Below, in pieces: positions 1-11,185 of a stretch of DNA of 64,000 bases; positions within the stretch are counted from its first letter, which is position 1; the number at the start of each line of letters is the position of its first letter. Below the pieces are notes generated by a model, which was not told the origin of the DNA, did no database searches, and was given only the letters and a program-made list of their open reading frames with translations. The stretch comes from Zhengitettix transpicula (taxonomy: Eukaryota > Arthropoda > Insecta > Orthoptera > Tetrigidae). The translations under genes and the position numbers were made by a program. The stretch is from positions 124,001 through 188,000 of the forward strand of contig JAYJMR010000028.1 of the NCBI GenBank assembly GCA_037074705.1, in the 5' to 3' direction.

Positions 1-118
1 CTCCCAAATGTGCGTCTTTTTGTGTGAGTTAATGGTCTCATCAAATAAAAGCGTTCCCGCTGAAGACGATGAAGTCACCCGCAGGTTGCCAGCTCCAGTA
101 GTTTAGGAGCTTAAGGCG

Positions 119-150
119 TTTTTCTGTTTTTTTCAATTTTTGCTTCTTTT
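119..150 (+). other. Phased T-tracts, example of one per monomer
   Basis: T5, T7, T5 and T4 occupy 119-123, 127-133, 137-141 and 147-150, with centres 9, 9 and 9.5 bp apart. Most monomers have such a block just before CTCCCAAAT, and the reverse arrays carry it as A-tracts. Tracts near helical phase bend DNA; 9 bp is somewhat short of 10.5 bp, so curvature would be partial. Confidence 0.6.
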
Positions 151-219
151 CTCCCAAATTTGCGTCTTTTTGTGTGAGTTATGTGTCTCATCAAATAATA
201 GCGTTCCCGCTGAAGACGA

Positions 220-227
220 TGACGTCA
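220..227. promoter_or_regulatory. TGACGTCA palindrome (CRE-like), example of ~1 per monomer
   Basis: Most monomers carry the perfect octamer TGACGTCA, the consensus CRE/ATF binding site in animals, at consensus positions 70-77. It is kept in both orientations. Common replacements are TGAAGTCA (m1), TTACGTTA (m3) and TGCCGTCA (m6, m7). No start site or gene is nearby, so binding or function is conjecture. Confidence 0.35.
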
Positions 228-1796
228 CCCGCAGATCGCTAGCTGCAGCCGTTCAGGAGCTTAAGGCGTTTTTTCTGTTTTTTTTTAATTTTTGCTTCTT
301 TTCTCCCAAATGTGCGTCTTTTTTGTGTGAGTTATGGGTCTCATCCTTTAAAAGCGTTCCCACTGAAGACGATTACGTTACGCGCAGGTTGCTAACTGTA
401 GCCGTTTAGGAGCTACAGGCGTTTTAATTTTTTTTCACTTTTTGCTTGTTTTCTCCCAAATGTGCGTCTTTTTGCGTGAGTTATGGGTCTCATGCTATGG
501 AAGCGATCCCGCTGAAGACGATGGACGTCACACGCAGGTCGCTAGCTGCAATTTTTTAGGAGCTTAAGACGTTTTACTGTTTTATTCACTTTTTACAAGT
601 TTTCTCCCAAATGTGCGTCTTTTCGCGTGAGTTATGGGTCTCGCCCTATGGAAGCGTTCCCGTTGATGACGATGACGTCACCCCGCAGGTCGCTAGCTGC
701 AGTTTTCTATGGGCTCAAGGCGTTTTTTTGTTTTTTTCACTTTTTGCGAGTTTTCTCCCAAATGTGCGTCTTTTTTCGTGAGTTATGGGTCTCAACAAAT
801 AAATGCGTTCCCGCTGAAGACGATGCCGTCCCCCGCAATTCGCTTGCTGCAGCCGTTTAGGAGCTTAAGGCGTTTTTATGTTTTTTTCCATTTTTGCTTC
901 TTTTCTCCCAAATGTGCTTATTTTCGCGTGCGTTGTGGGTGTTATCCTATGGAATCGTTCCTCCTGAGTACGATGCCGTCACCCGCAGGCCGATAGCTGC
1001 AGCCGTTTAGGTGCTACAGGTTTTTTTTCTGTTATTTTCACTTTTTGCTTGTTTTCTCCCAAATGTGCGTCTTTTCGCGTGAGTCATGGGTCTCATCCTA
1101 TGAAAGAGTTCCCGCTGAAGACGATGACGTCACCCGCAAATCGCTAGCTGGAGCCGTTTAGGAGCTAAAGGCGTTTTTCTGTTTTTTTCACTTTTGCTTG
1201 CTCTCTCCCATATGTTCGTCTTTTCGCGGGAGTTATGGGTCTCATCATATTGAAGCGTTTCCGCTGAAGACGATGACGTCACCCGCAGGTCGCTAGCTGC
1301 AGTTGTTTAGGAGCTGAAGGCGTTTTCTGTTTTTTTCACTTTTTGCTTGTTTTCTCCCAAATCTGGATCTTTTCGCGTGAGTTATGTGTCTCATCCTATG
1401 GACGCGATCCCGCTGAAGACGATGACGTCACCCGCAGGTCGCAAGCTGCAGTTGTTTAAGAGCTAAAGGCGTTATTCTGTTTTTTTTACTTTTTACTTGT
1501 TTTCTCCCAAATGTGCGTCTTTTCGCGGGAGTTATGGGTCTCATCATATTAAAGCGTTTCCGCTGAAGACGATGACGTCACCCGCAGATCGCTAGCTGCA
1601 GCCGTTTAGGAGCTACAGGCGTTTTATTTTCACTTTTTGCTTGTTTTACCCAAATGTGCGCCTTTTCGCGTGAGTTATGGGTCTCATCCTATTGAAGCGT
1701 TCCCGATGAAGACGCTGACGTCACCCGCAGGTCGCTAGCTGCAGTTGTTTAGGAGCTTAAGGCGTTTTTCTGTTTTTTTCCCTTTTTCCTTGTTTT

Positions 1797-3594
1797 CTCC
1801 CAAATGTGCGTCTTTTTGTGTGAGTTAATTGTCTCATCAAATAAAAGCGCTCCCGCTGAAGACGATGAAGTCACCCGCAGGTTGCCAGCTCCAGTAGTTT
1901 AGGAGCTTAAGGCGTTTTTCTGTTTTTTTCAATTTTGCTGCTTCTTTTCTCCCAAATTTGCGTCTTTTTGTGTGAGTTATGTGTCTCATCAAATAATAGC
2001 GTTCCCGCTGAAGACGATGACGTCAACCGCAGATCGCTAGCTGCAGCCGTTTAGGAGCTTAAGGCGTTTTTCTGTTTTTTTCAATTTTTGCTTCTTTTCT
2101 CCCAAATGTGCGTCTTTTTGTGTGAGTTATGGGTCTCATCCTTTAAAAGCGTTCCCAACTGAAGACGATTACGTTACGCGCAGGTTGCTAACTGTAGCCG
2201 TTTAGGAGCTACAGGCGTTTTTCTTTTTTTTCACTTTTTGCTTGTTTTCTCCCAAATGTGCGTCTTTTCGCGTGAGTTATGGGTCTCATGCTATGGAAGC
2301 GATCCGCTGAAGACGATGACGTCACACGCAGGTCGCTAGCTGCAATTTTTTAGGAGCTTAAGGCGTTTTACTGTTTTATTCACTTTTTACAAGTTTTCTC
2401 CCAAATGTGCGTCTTTTCGCGTGAATTATGGGTCTCGCCCTATGGAAGCGTTCCCGCTGATGACGATGACGTCACCCGCAGGTCGCTAGCTGCAGTTTTC
2501 TAGGGGCTCAAGGCGTTTTTCTGTTTTTTTCACTTTTTGCGAGTTTTCTCCCAAATGTGCGTCTTTTTTCGTGAGTTATGGGTCTCAACAAATAAATGCA
2601 ATCCCGCTGAAGACGATGCCGTCCCCCGCAATTCGCTTGCTGCAGCCGTTTAGGAGCTTAAGGCGTTTTTATGTTTTTTTCAATTTTTGATTCTTTTCTC
2701 CCAAATGTGCTTATTTTCGCGTGCGTTGTGGGTGTTATCCTATGGAATCGTTCCTCCTGAGTACGATGCCGTCACCCGCAGGCCGATAGCTGCAGCCGTT
2801 TAGGTGCTACAGGGTTTTTTTCTGTTATTTTCACTTTTTGCTTGTTTTCTCCCAAATGTGCGTCTTTTCGCGTGAGTCATGGGTCTCATCCTATGAAAGA
2901 GTTCCCGCTGAAGACGATGACGTCACCCGCAAATCGCTAGCTGGAGCCGTTTAGGAGCTAAAGGCGTTTTTCTTGTTTTTTTTCACTTTTGCTTGCTCTC
3001 TCCCATATGTTCGTCTTTTCGCGGGAGTTATGGGTCTCATCATACTGAAGCGTTTCCGCTGAAGACGATGACGTCACCCGCAGGTCGCTAGCTGCAGTTT
3101 TTTTAGGAGCTGAAGGCGTTTTCTGTTTTTTTTCACTTTTTGCTTGTTTTCTCCCAAATCTGCATCTTTTCGCGTGAGTTATGTGTCTCATCCTATGGAC
3201 GCGATCCCGCTGAAGACGATGACGTCACCCGCAGGCCGCAAGCTGCAGTTGCTTAAGAGCTAAAGGCGTTATTCTGTTTTTTTTACTTTTTACTTGTTTT
3301 CTCCCAAATGTGCGTCTTTTCGCGGGAAGTTATGGGTCTCATCATATTAAAGCGTTTCCGCTGAAGACGATGACGTCACCCGCAGATCGCTAGCTGCAGC
3401 CGATTAGGAGCTACAGGCGTTTTATTTTCACTTTTTGCTTGTTTTACCCAAATGTGCGCCTTTTCGCGTGAGTTATGGGTCTCATCCTATTGAAGCGTTC
3501 CCGATGAAGACGCTGACGTCACCCGCAGGTCGCTAGCTGCAGTTGTTTAGGAGCTTAAGGCGTTTTTCTGTTTTTTTCCCTTTTTCCTTGTTTT
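1797..3594 (+). repeat. 12-monomer higher-order repeat, copy 2
   Basis: Subtypes m1 to m12 recur in the same order as in 1-1,796, over 1,798 bp. Differences from copy 1 are scattered point changes (for example GCGTTCCC to GCGCTCCC in m1) and single-base length changes in T-runs. This near-identity shows amplification as a 12-monomer block rather than monomer by monomer. Confidence 0.93.
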
Positions 3595-4194
3595 CTCCCA
3601 AATGTGCGTCTTTTTGTGTGAGTTAATTGTCTCATCAAATAAAAGCGCTCCCGCTGAAGACGATGAAGTCACCCGCAGGTTGCCAGCTCCAGTAGTTTAG
3701 GAGCTTAAGGCGTTTTTCTGTTTTTTTCAATTTTTGCTTCTTTTCTCCCAAATTTGCGTCTTTTTGTGTGAGTTATGTGTCTCATCAAATAATAGCGTTC
3801 CCGCTGAAGACGATGACGTCAACCGCAGATCGCTAGCTGCAGCCGTTTAGGAGCTTAAGGCGTTTTTCTGTTTTTTTCATTTTTTGCTTCTTTTCTCCCA
3901 AATGTGCGTCTTTTTGTGTGAGTTATGGGTCTCATCCTTTAAAAGCGTTCCCACTGAAGACGATTACGTTACGCGCAGGTTGCTAACTGTAGCCGTTTAG
4001 GAGCTACAGGCGTTTTTCTTTTTTTTCACTTTTTGCTTGTTTTCTCCCAAATGTGCGTCTTTTCGCGTGAGTTATGGGTCTCATGCTATGGAAGCGATCC
4101 CGCTGAAGACGATGACGTCACACGCAGGTCGCTAGCTGCAGTTGTTTAGGAGCTTAAGGCGTTTTTCTGTTTTTTTTCCCTTTTTCCTTGTTTT
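3595..4194 (+). repeat. Truncated higher-order repeat copy (m1-m4 only)
   Basis: This 600-bp block contains m1, m2, m3 and m4 and then restarts with m1 at 4,195. The m4 monomer ends with the GTTGTTTAGGAGC and CCCTTTTTCCTTG tail that elsewhere belongs to m12, so it is an m4/m12 hybrid. That is the expected product of an in-register deletion of m5-m12 by unequal exchange between monomers. Confidence 0.88.
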
Positions 4195-5992
4195 CTCCCA
4201 AATGTGCGTCTTTTTGTGTGAGTTATTTGTCTCATCAAATAAAAGCGCTCCCGCTGAAGACGATGAAGTCACCCGCAGGTTGCCAGCTCCAGTAGTTTTA
4301 GGAGCTTAAGGCGTTTTTCTGTTTTTTTCAATTTTTGCTTCTTTTCTCCCAAATTTGCGTCTTTTTGTGTGAGTTATGTGTCTCATCAAATAATAGCGTT
4401 CCCGCTGAAGACGATGACGTCAACCGCAGATCGCTAGCTGCAGCCGTTTAGGAGCTTAAGGCGTTTTTCTGTTTTTTTCATTTTTTGCTTCTTTTCTCCC
4501 AAATGTGCGTCTTTTTGTGTGAGTTATGGGTCTCATCCTTTAAAAGCGTTCCCACTGAAGACGATTACGTTACGCGCAGGTTGCTAACTGTAGCCGTTTA
4601 GGAGCTACAGGCGTTTTTCTTTTTTTTCACTTTTTGCTTGTTTTCTCCCAAATGTGCGTCTTTTCGCGTGAGTTATGGGTCTCATGCTATGGAAGCGATC
4701 CCGCTGAAGACGATGACGTCACACGCAGGTAGCTAGCTGCAATGTTTTAGGAGCTTAAGGCGTTTTACTGTTTTATTCACTTTTTACAAGTTTTCTCCCA
4801 AATGTGCGTCTTTTCGCGTGAGTTATGGGTCTCGCCCTATGGAAGCGTTCCCGCTGATGACGATGACGTCACCCGCAGGTCGCTAGCTGCAGTTTTCTAG
4901 GGGCTCAAGGCGTTTTTCTGTTTTTTTTCACTTTTTGCGAGTTTTCTCCCAAATGTGCGTCTTTTTTCGTGAGTTATGGGTCTCAACAAATAAATGCAAT
5001 CCCGCTGAAGACGATGCCGTCCCCCGCAATTCGCTTGCTGCAGCCGTTTAGGAGCTTAAGGCGTTTTTATGTTTTTTTCAATTTTTGCTTCTTTTCTCCC
5101 AAATGTGCTTATTTTCGCGTGCGTTGTGGGTCTTATCCTATGGAATCGTTCCTCCTGAGTACGATGCCGTCACCCGCAGGCCGATAGCTGCAGCTGTTTA
5201 GGTGCTACAGGGTTTTTTTTCTGTTATTTTCACTTTTTGCTTGTTTTCTCCCAAATGTGCGTCTTTTCGCGTGAATCATGGGTCACATCCTATGAAAGAG
5301 TTCCCGCTGAAGACGATGACGTCACCCGCAAATCGCTAGCTAGAGCCGTTTAGGAGCTAAAGGCGTTTTTTTTGTTTTTTTCACTTTTGCTTCTTCTCTT
5401 CCATATGTTCGTCTTTTCGCGGGCGTTATGGGTCTTATCATATTGAAGCGTTTCCGCTGAAGACGATGACGTCACCCGCAGGTCGCTAGCTGCAGTTGTT
5501 TAGTAGCTGAAGGCGTTTTCTGTTTTTTTCACTTTTTGCTTGTTTTCTCCCAAATCTGCATCTTTTCGCGTGAGTTATGTGTCACATCCTATGGACGCGA
5601 TCCCGCTGAAGACGATGACGTCACCCGCAGGTCGCAAGCTGCAGTTGTTTAAGAGCTAAAGGCGTTATTCTGTTTTTTTTTACTTTTTACTTGTTTTCTC
5701 CCAAATGTGCGTCTTTTCGCGGGAGTTATGGGTCTCAATCATATTAAAGCGTTTCCGCTGAAGACGATGACGTCACCCGCAGATCGCTAGCTGCAGCCGT
5801 TTAGGAGCTACAGGCGTTTTATTTTCACTTTTTGCTTGTTTTACCCAAATGTGCGCCTTTTCGCGTGAGTTATGGGTCTCATCCTATTGAAGCGTTCCCG
5901 ATGAAGACGCTGACGTTACCCGCAGGTCGCTAGCTGCAGTTGTTTAGGAGCTTAAGGCGTTTTTTCTGTTTTTTTCCCTTTTTCCTTGTTTT
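4195..5992 (+). repeat. 12-monomer higher-order repeat, copy 4
   Basis: Complete m1-m12 order over 1,798 bp. Variants private to this copy include GTGAATCATGGGTCACATCC in m8, TTCCATATG in m9 and a TCAATCATATT insertion in m11. It is slightly more diverged from copies 1 and 2 than they are from each other. Confidence 0.9.
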
Positions 5993-7346
5993 CTCCCAAA
6001 TGTGCGTCTTTTTGTGTGAGTTAATTGTCTCATCAAATAAAAGCGTTCCCGCTGAAGACGATGAAGTCACCCGCAGGTTGCCAGCTCCAGTAGTTTAGGA
6101 GCTTAAGGCGTTTTTCTGTTTTTTTCAATTTTTGCTTCTTTTCTCCCAAATTTGCGTCTTTTTGTGTGAGTTATGTGTCTCATCAAATAATAGCGTTCCC
6201 GCTGAAGACGATGACGTCAACCGCAGATCGCTAGCTGCAGCCGTTTAGGAGCTTAAGGCGTTTTTCTGTTTTTTTCAATTTTTGCTTCTTTTCTCCCAAA
6301 TGTGCGTCTTTTTGTGTGAGTTATGGGTCTCATCCTTTAAAAAGCGTTCCCACTGAAGTCGATTACGTTACGCGCAGGTTGCTAACTGTAGCCGTTTAGG
6401 AGCTACAGGCGTTTTTCTTTTTTTTCACTTTTTGCTTGTTTTCTCCCAAATGTGCGTCTTTTCGCGTGAGTTTTGGGTCTCATGCTATGGAAGCGATCCC
6501 GCTGAAGACGATGACGTCACACGCAGGTCGCTAGCTGCAATTTTTTAGGAGCTTAAGGCGTTTTAACTGTTTTATTCACTTTTTACAAGTTTTCTCCCAA
6601 ATGTGCGTCTTTTCGCGTGAGTTATGGGTCTCGCCCTATGGTAGCGTTCCCGCTGATGACGATGACATCACCCGCAGATCGCTTGCTGCAGTTTTCTAGG
6701 GGCTCAAGGCGTTTTTCTGTTTTTTTTCACTTTTTGTGAGTTTTTTCCCAAATGTGCGTCTTTTTTCGTGAGTTATGGGTCTCAACAAATAAATGCGTTC
6801 CCGCTGAAGACGATGCCGTCCCTTGCAGTTCGCTAGCTGCAGCCGTTTAGGAGCTTAAGGCGTTTTTCTGTTTTTTTTAATTTTTGCTTCTTTTCTCCCC
6901 AAATGTGCTTATTTTAGCGTGCGTTGTGGGTCTTATCCTATGGAATCGTTCCTCCTGAGTACGATGCCGTCACCCGCAGGCCGATAGCTGCAGCCGTTTA
7001 GCTGCTACAGGTTTTTTTTTCTGTTATTTTCACTTTTTGCTTGTTTTCTCCCAAATGTGCGTCTTTTCACGTGAGTTATGGGTCTCATCCTAAGGAAGCG
7101 TTCCCGCTGAAGACGATGCCGTCACCCGCAAATCGCTAGCTGGAGCCGTTTAGGAGCTAAAGGCGTTTTTCTGTTTTTTTCACTTTTGCTTGCTCTCTCC
7201 CAAATCTGCATCTTTTCGCGTGAGTTATGGGTCCCATCCTATGGACGCGTTCCCGCTGAAGACGATGACGTCACCCGCAGGTCGCAAGCTGCATTTGTTT
7301 AGGAGCTAAACGCGTTTTTCTGTTTTTTCACTTTTTGCTTGTTTTC
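5993..7346 (+). repeat. Partial higher-order repeat, m1-m8 then m10
   Basis: Monomers at 5,993, 6,144, 6,294, 6,443, 6,593, 6,745, 6,897 and 7,049 follow m1-m8. The monomer near 7,198 (AAATCTGCATC with GGACGCG) is m10-like, so m9 is missing. After 7,347 the strict 12-monomer order breaks down. The left boundary of the large duplicated segment (6,134) lies at the m1/m2 join of this copy. Confidence 0.82.
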
Positions 7347-8979
7347 TCCCAAATGTGCGTCTTTTGCGTGAGTTATGTGTCTCATCAAATAAAAGCGTTC
7401 CAGCTGAAGACAATGACGTCACCCGCAGATCGCTAGCTGCAGCCGTTAAGGAGCTACAGGCGTTTTTTTTTTCACTTTTTGCTTGTTTTCTCCCAAATGT
7501 GCGTCTTTTTGCGTGAGTTATGGGTCTCATCCTATTGAACCGTTCCCGCTGAAGACGATGACGTCACCCGCAGGTAACCAGCTCCAGTTGTTTAGGAGCT
7601 TAAGGCGTTTTTCTGTTTTTTTCACTTTTTTATTGTTTTCTCCCAAATTTGCGTCTTTTCGAATGAGTTATGGGTCTCATCCTATAAAAGCGTTCCCACT
7701 GAAGACGATTACGTTACGCGCAGGTTGCTAACTGTAGCCGTTTAGGAGTCACAGGCGTTTTTCTTTATTTTTCACTTTTTGCTTGTTTTCTCAAAAATGT
7801 GCGTATTTTCGCGTTAGTTATGGATCTCATCCTATGGAAGCGTTTCGCTAAAGACGATGACGTCATCCTTTGGTAGCAAGCTGCAGCCGTTTAGGAGCTA
7901 CAGGCGTTTTTCTGGTTTTTTTTATTTTTTGCTTCATTTCTCTCAAATGTGAGTCTTTTTGCGTGAGTTATGGGTCTCATGCTATGGAAGCGATCCCGCT
8001 GAAGACTATGACGTCACACGCAGGTCGCTAGCTGCAGTTTTTTAGGAGCTTAAGGCGTTTTACTGTTTTCTTCACTTTTTACTTGTTTTCTCCCAAAAGT
8101 GCGTTTTTTTGCGTGAGTTATGGGTCTCAACAAATAAATGCGTTATCGCTGAAGACGATGCCGTCACCCGCAGTTCGCTAGCTGCAGCCGTTTATGAGTT
8201 TAAGGCTATTTTCTGTTTTTTTCAATTTTGCTTCTTTTCTCCCAAATGTGCTTATTTTCGCGTAAGTTGTGGGTTTTATCCTATGGAATCGATCCCCCTG
8301 AGTACGATGCCGTCACCCGCAGGCCGCTAGCTGCAGCCGTTGCTACAGGGTTTTTTCTGTTTTTTTCAATTGTTGCTTGTTTGGTCCCAAATGTGCGTCT
8401 TTTCGCGTAAATCATGGGTCTCATCCTATGGAAGCGTTCCGGCTGAAGACGATGACGTCACCCGCAAATCGCTAGCTGGAGCCGTTTAGGAGCTAAAGGC
8501 GTTTTTCTGTTTTTTTCACTTTTGCTTGCTCTCTCCCATATGTGCGTCTTTTCGCGGGAGTTATGTGTCTCATCATCTTAAAGCGTTCCCGCTAAAGACG
8601 ATGACGTCACCCGCAGGTCGCTAGCTGCAGTTGTTTAGGAGCTGAAGGCGTTTTTCTGTTTTTTTCACTTTTTGCTTCTTTTCTCCCAAATCTGCATCTT
8701 TTCGCGTGAGTTATGTGTCTCATCCTATGGACGCGTTCCCGCTGAAGACGATGACGTCACCCGCAGGTCGCAAGCTGCAGTTGTTTAGGAGCTTAAGGCG
8801 TTTTTCTGTTTTTTTCACTTTTTGCTTGTTTTCTCCCAAATGTGCGTCTTTTGCGTGAGTTATGTGTCTCATCAAATAAAAGCGTTCCCGCTGAAGACAA
8901 TAACGTCACCCGCAGATCGCTAGCTGCAGCCGTTTAGGAGTTACAGGCGTTTTTTTTTCACTTTTTGCTTGTTTTCTCC

Positions 8980-10185
8980 CAAATGTGCGTCTTTTCGCGT
9001 GAGTTATGGGTCTCATCCTATAAAAGTGTTCCCGCTAAAGACGATGACGTTACCGGCAGGTCGCTAACTGCAGCCGTTTAGGAGCTGCAGACGTTTTTCT
9101 ATTTTTTTCACTTTTTGCTTGTTTTCTCCCAAATGTGCGTCTTTTCTCGTTAGTTATGGATCTTATCCTATTGAAGCGTCTCCGCTAAAGACGATGACGT
9201 CACCCGTTGGTTGCAAGCTGCAGCCGTTAAGGAGCTTAAGGCGTTTTTCTGTTTTTTTCACTTTTTTACTTGTTTTCTCCCAAATGTGCGTCTTTTCGCA
9301 TGAGGTATGGGTCTCATTCTATTGAAGCGTTCCCTCTGAAAACGATGACTTCACCCGCAAGTCGCTACCTGCAGTTGTTTAGGAGCTTAAGGCGGTTTTC
9401 TTGTTTTTTTCACTTTTTGTTGTTTTCTCCCAAATGTGCGTCTTTTCTCGTGAGTTATGGGTCTTATCCTGTTGAAGCGTTCCCCGCTGAAGACGATAAC
9501 GTCTCCCGCAGGTCGCAAGCTGATGTTTTTTAGGAGCTAAAGGCGTTTTTCTGTTTTTCTCACTTTTTTCTTGTTTTCTCCTAAATGTGCGTCTTTTTTT
9601 CGTGCGTTATGGGTCTCATTAAATAATAGCGTTCCCCCTTAAAACGATGATGTCGCCCGCAGATCGCTAGCTGCATCTGTTTAGGAGCTAAAGGCGTTTT
9701 TCTTTTTTTTTCTTTTTTTTTTGCTTCCTTTCTCAAAAATGTGCGTCTTTTCGCGTAAGTTATGGGTATCATCCTATAAAAGCGTTCCCTCTGAAAACGA
9801 TGACGTTACCCGTAGGTCTGCAGCCGTTTAGGTGTTACAGGCGATTTTCTGTTTTTTACACTACTTGATGGTTTTCTTCCAAATGTGCGTCTTTTCGCCT
9901 GAGTTATGGGTCTCATCCTATGGAAGCGTCCCCGCTGAAGACGATGACGTCACCCGAAGGTCGCTAGCTGCAACCGTTTAGGAGCTACAGGCGTTTTTCT
10001 GTTTTTTTCACTTCTTGCTTATTTTCTCTCAAATGTGCGTCTTTTTGCGTGAGTTATTGTTTCTCATCGCATGGAAGCGTTCTTGCTGAAGACGATGACA
10101 TCCTCCGCAGGTCGCTAGCTGCAGCCGTTTATCAGCTAAAGCCGATTTTCTGTTTTTTTCACGTTTTGCTTCTTTTATCCCAAAT
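8980..10185 (+). repeat. Left arm of ~1.2-kb inverted repeat (copy A)
   Basis: The monomer order here reappears as reverse complement at 12,845-14,050. Paired landmarks sum to ~23,030 (for example 10,049 with 12,981, and 9,772 with 13,258), giving a symmetry centre near 11,515. Markers include TTACCGGCAGG, CTGCAGACG, TTACTTGTTTTC and GACATCCTCCGCAGG. Homology stops outside 8,980, where the next monomers no longer match the opposite arm. The arms belong to the same satellite family but share subtype order and private variants. Confidence 0.85.
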
Positions 10186-10210
10186 GTGCTTATTTTCGCG
10201 TAAGTTTGGG

Positions 10211-10245
10211 GTCTTATCCTATGGAATCGATCCCTATGGAATCGA
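10211..10245 (+). repeat. 15-16 bp micro-duplication inside a monomer
   Basis: CCTATGGAATCGATCC is followed directly by a second CTATGGAATCGATCC. The matching monomer of copy B, near 26,810-26,830, has the motif once. This is a single replication-slippage-type event that postdates the segmental duplication, or was lost from B. Confidence 0.85.
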
Positions 10246-11159
10246 TCCCCTGAGTACGATGCCGTCACCCGCAGGCCGCTAGCTGCAGCCGTTGCTACAG
10301 GGTTTTTTCTGTTTTTTTCAATTTTTGCTTGTTTTGTCCCAAATGTGCGTCTTTTCGCGAAAATCATGGGTCTCATCCTATGGAAGCGTTCCCGCTGAAG
10401 ACGATGACGTCACCCGCAAATCGCTAGCTGGAGCCGTTTAGGAGCTAAAGGCGTTTTTCTGTTTTTTTTATTTTTTGCTTCATTTCCCTCAAAGGTGAGT
10501 CTTTTTGCGTGAGTTATGGGTCTCATGCTATGGAAGCTATCCCGCTGAAGACGATGACGTCACCCGCAGGTCGCTAGCTGCAGTTTTTTAGGAGCTTAAT
10601 GCGTTTTACTGTTTTCTTCACTTTTTACTTGTTTTCTCCCAAATGTGCGTCTTTTCGCGTGAGTTATGGGTCTCAACCTATGGAAGCGTTCCCGCTGAAG
10701 ATGATGACGTCACCCGCATATCGCTAGCTGCAGTTTTCTAGGGCTTAAGGCGTTTTTCTGTTTTTTTCTTTTTTTGCGAGTTTTCTCCAAAATGTGCGTC
10801 TTTTGCATGAGAGATGGGTCTCAACAAATAAAAGCGTTCCCGCTGAAGACGATGCCGTAACCCGCAGTTCGCTAGCTGCAGCCGTTTAGGAGCTTAAGGC
10901 GTTTTTCTGTTTTTTTCAATTTTTGCTTTTTTTCTCCCAAATGTGCGTCTTTTTGTGTGAGTTATGTGTCTCATCAAATAATAGCGATCTCGCTGAAGAC
11001 GATGACGTCACCCTCAGATCGCTAGCTGCAGCCGTTTAGGAGCTAAAGGCGTTTTTATGTTTTATTTTCTTTTTGCTTTTTTTCACCCAAATGTGCGTCT
11101 TTTTGTGTGAGTTATGTGTCTTATCCTATGGACGCGTTCCCGCTGAAGACGATGACGTC

Positions 11160-11185
11160 ACCCGCAGGTCGCAAGACCAATAACT
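11160..11185. other. Satellite orientation switch (copy A)
   Basis: The + strand runs through GCAGGTCGCAAG (monomer positions ~81-92) and then into ACCAATAACTCACGCG, the reverse complement of a monomer's ~22-37. All monomers to the right are inverted. The breakpoint cuts both monomers internally with no linker and no transposon-like terminal repeat. The identical junction at 27,746 shows it existed before the segmental duplication. Confidence 0.95.

Larger units (their letters stand above)
1..1796 (+). repeat. 12-monomer higher-order repeat, copy 1
   Basis: Twelve distinguishable monomer subtypes occur in fixed order. m1 has CAAATAAAAGCG with GAAGTCACC; m2 CAAATAATAGCG; m3 GATTACGTTACGCG; m4 TGCTATGGAAGCGATC; m5 GCCCTATGG with CTGATGACG; m6 CAACAAATAAATGCG. 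m7 has GAGTACGATGCC; m8 GAGTCATGGG; m9 CCATATGTTCG; m10 AAATCTGGATC; m11 GCGGGAGTTATG with ATTAAAGCG; m12 TTTTACCCAAATGTGCGCC. The same order restarts at 1,797, giving a unit of 1,796 bp. This copy is trimmed on the left only by my choice of phase; the array probably extends upstream of the window. Confidence 0.93.
1..11170 (+). repeat. ~150-bp satellite array, forward orientation
   Basis: CTCCCAAAT recurs at 1, 151, 303, 453, 604, 755, 905 and 1056, a period of 150-152 bp that continues to the orientation switch. My hand consensus is 150 bp with 37 C and 37 G. Fixed landmarks are GGTCTC at 34-39, GAAGAC at 62-67, TGACGTCA at 70-77, GCTAGC/CTGCAG overlapping at 88-98, and T-tracts from ~118 to 150. 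Monomers differ mainly at 40-60 (TCCTATGGAAGCG versus CAAATAAAAGCG types) and just after the TGACGTCA. No unique sequence interrupts the array. Open frames of 60-115 codons occur on both strands because 150 is a multiple of three; they recur as diverged copies and I do not call them genes. The family is not one I can name. Confidence 0.97.
7347..11170 (+). repeat. Diverged forward satellite without strict 12-mer order
   Basis: About 25 monomers of the same family with shuffled subtypes. A block around 7,190-7,480 resembles 8,690-8,980 at a spacing of ~1.5 kb, or ten monomers (GCGTCTTTTGCGTGAG with GAAGACAATRACG). The variant lacking CTAGCGA (GTAGGTCTGCAGCCG, ~9,812) and the short GCAGCCGTTGCTACAGGG variant (8,335 and 10,298) are useful markers. 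Nothing other than satellite is present. Confidence 0.9.

Noticed and set aside
1..150. CENP-B box in the satellite monomer
   Set aside because: TTCGCGTGA fits the first half (TTCGnnnnA), but the required CGGG half is TATG here.
140..996. Overlapping 77-95 codon frames in the satellite resembling a Phe-rich small protein
   Set aside because: They repeat every 50 codons because the monomer is 150 bp, differ by frameshifts between monomers, and run over the T-tracts as poly-Phe.
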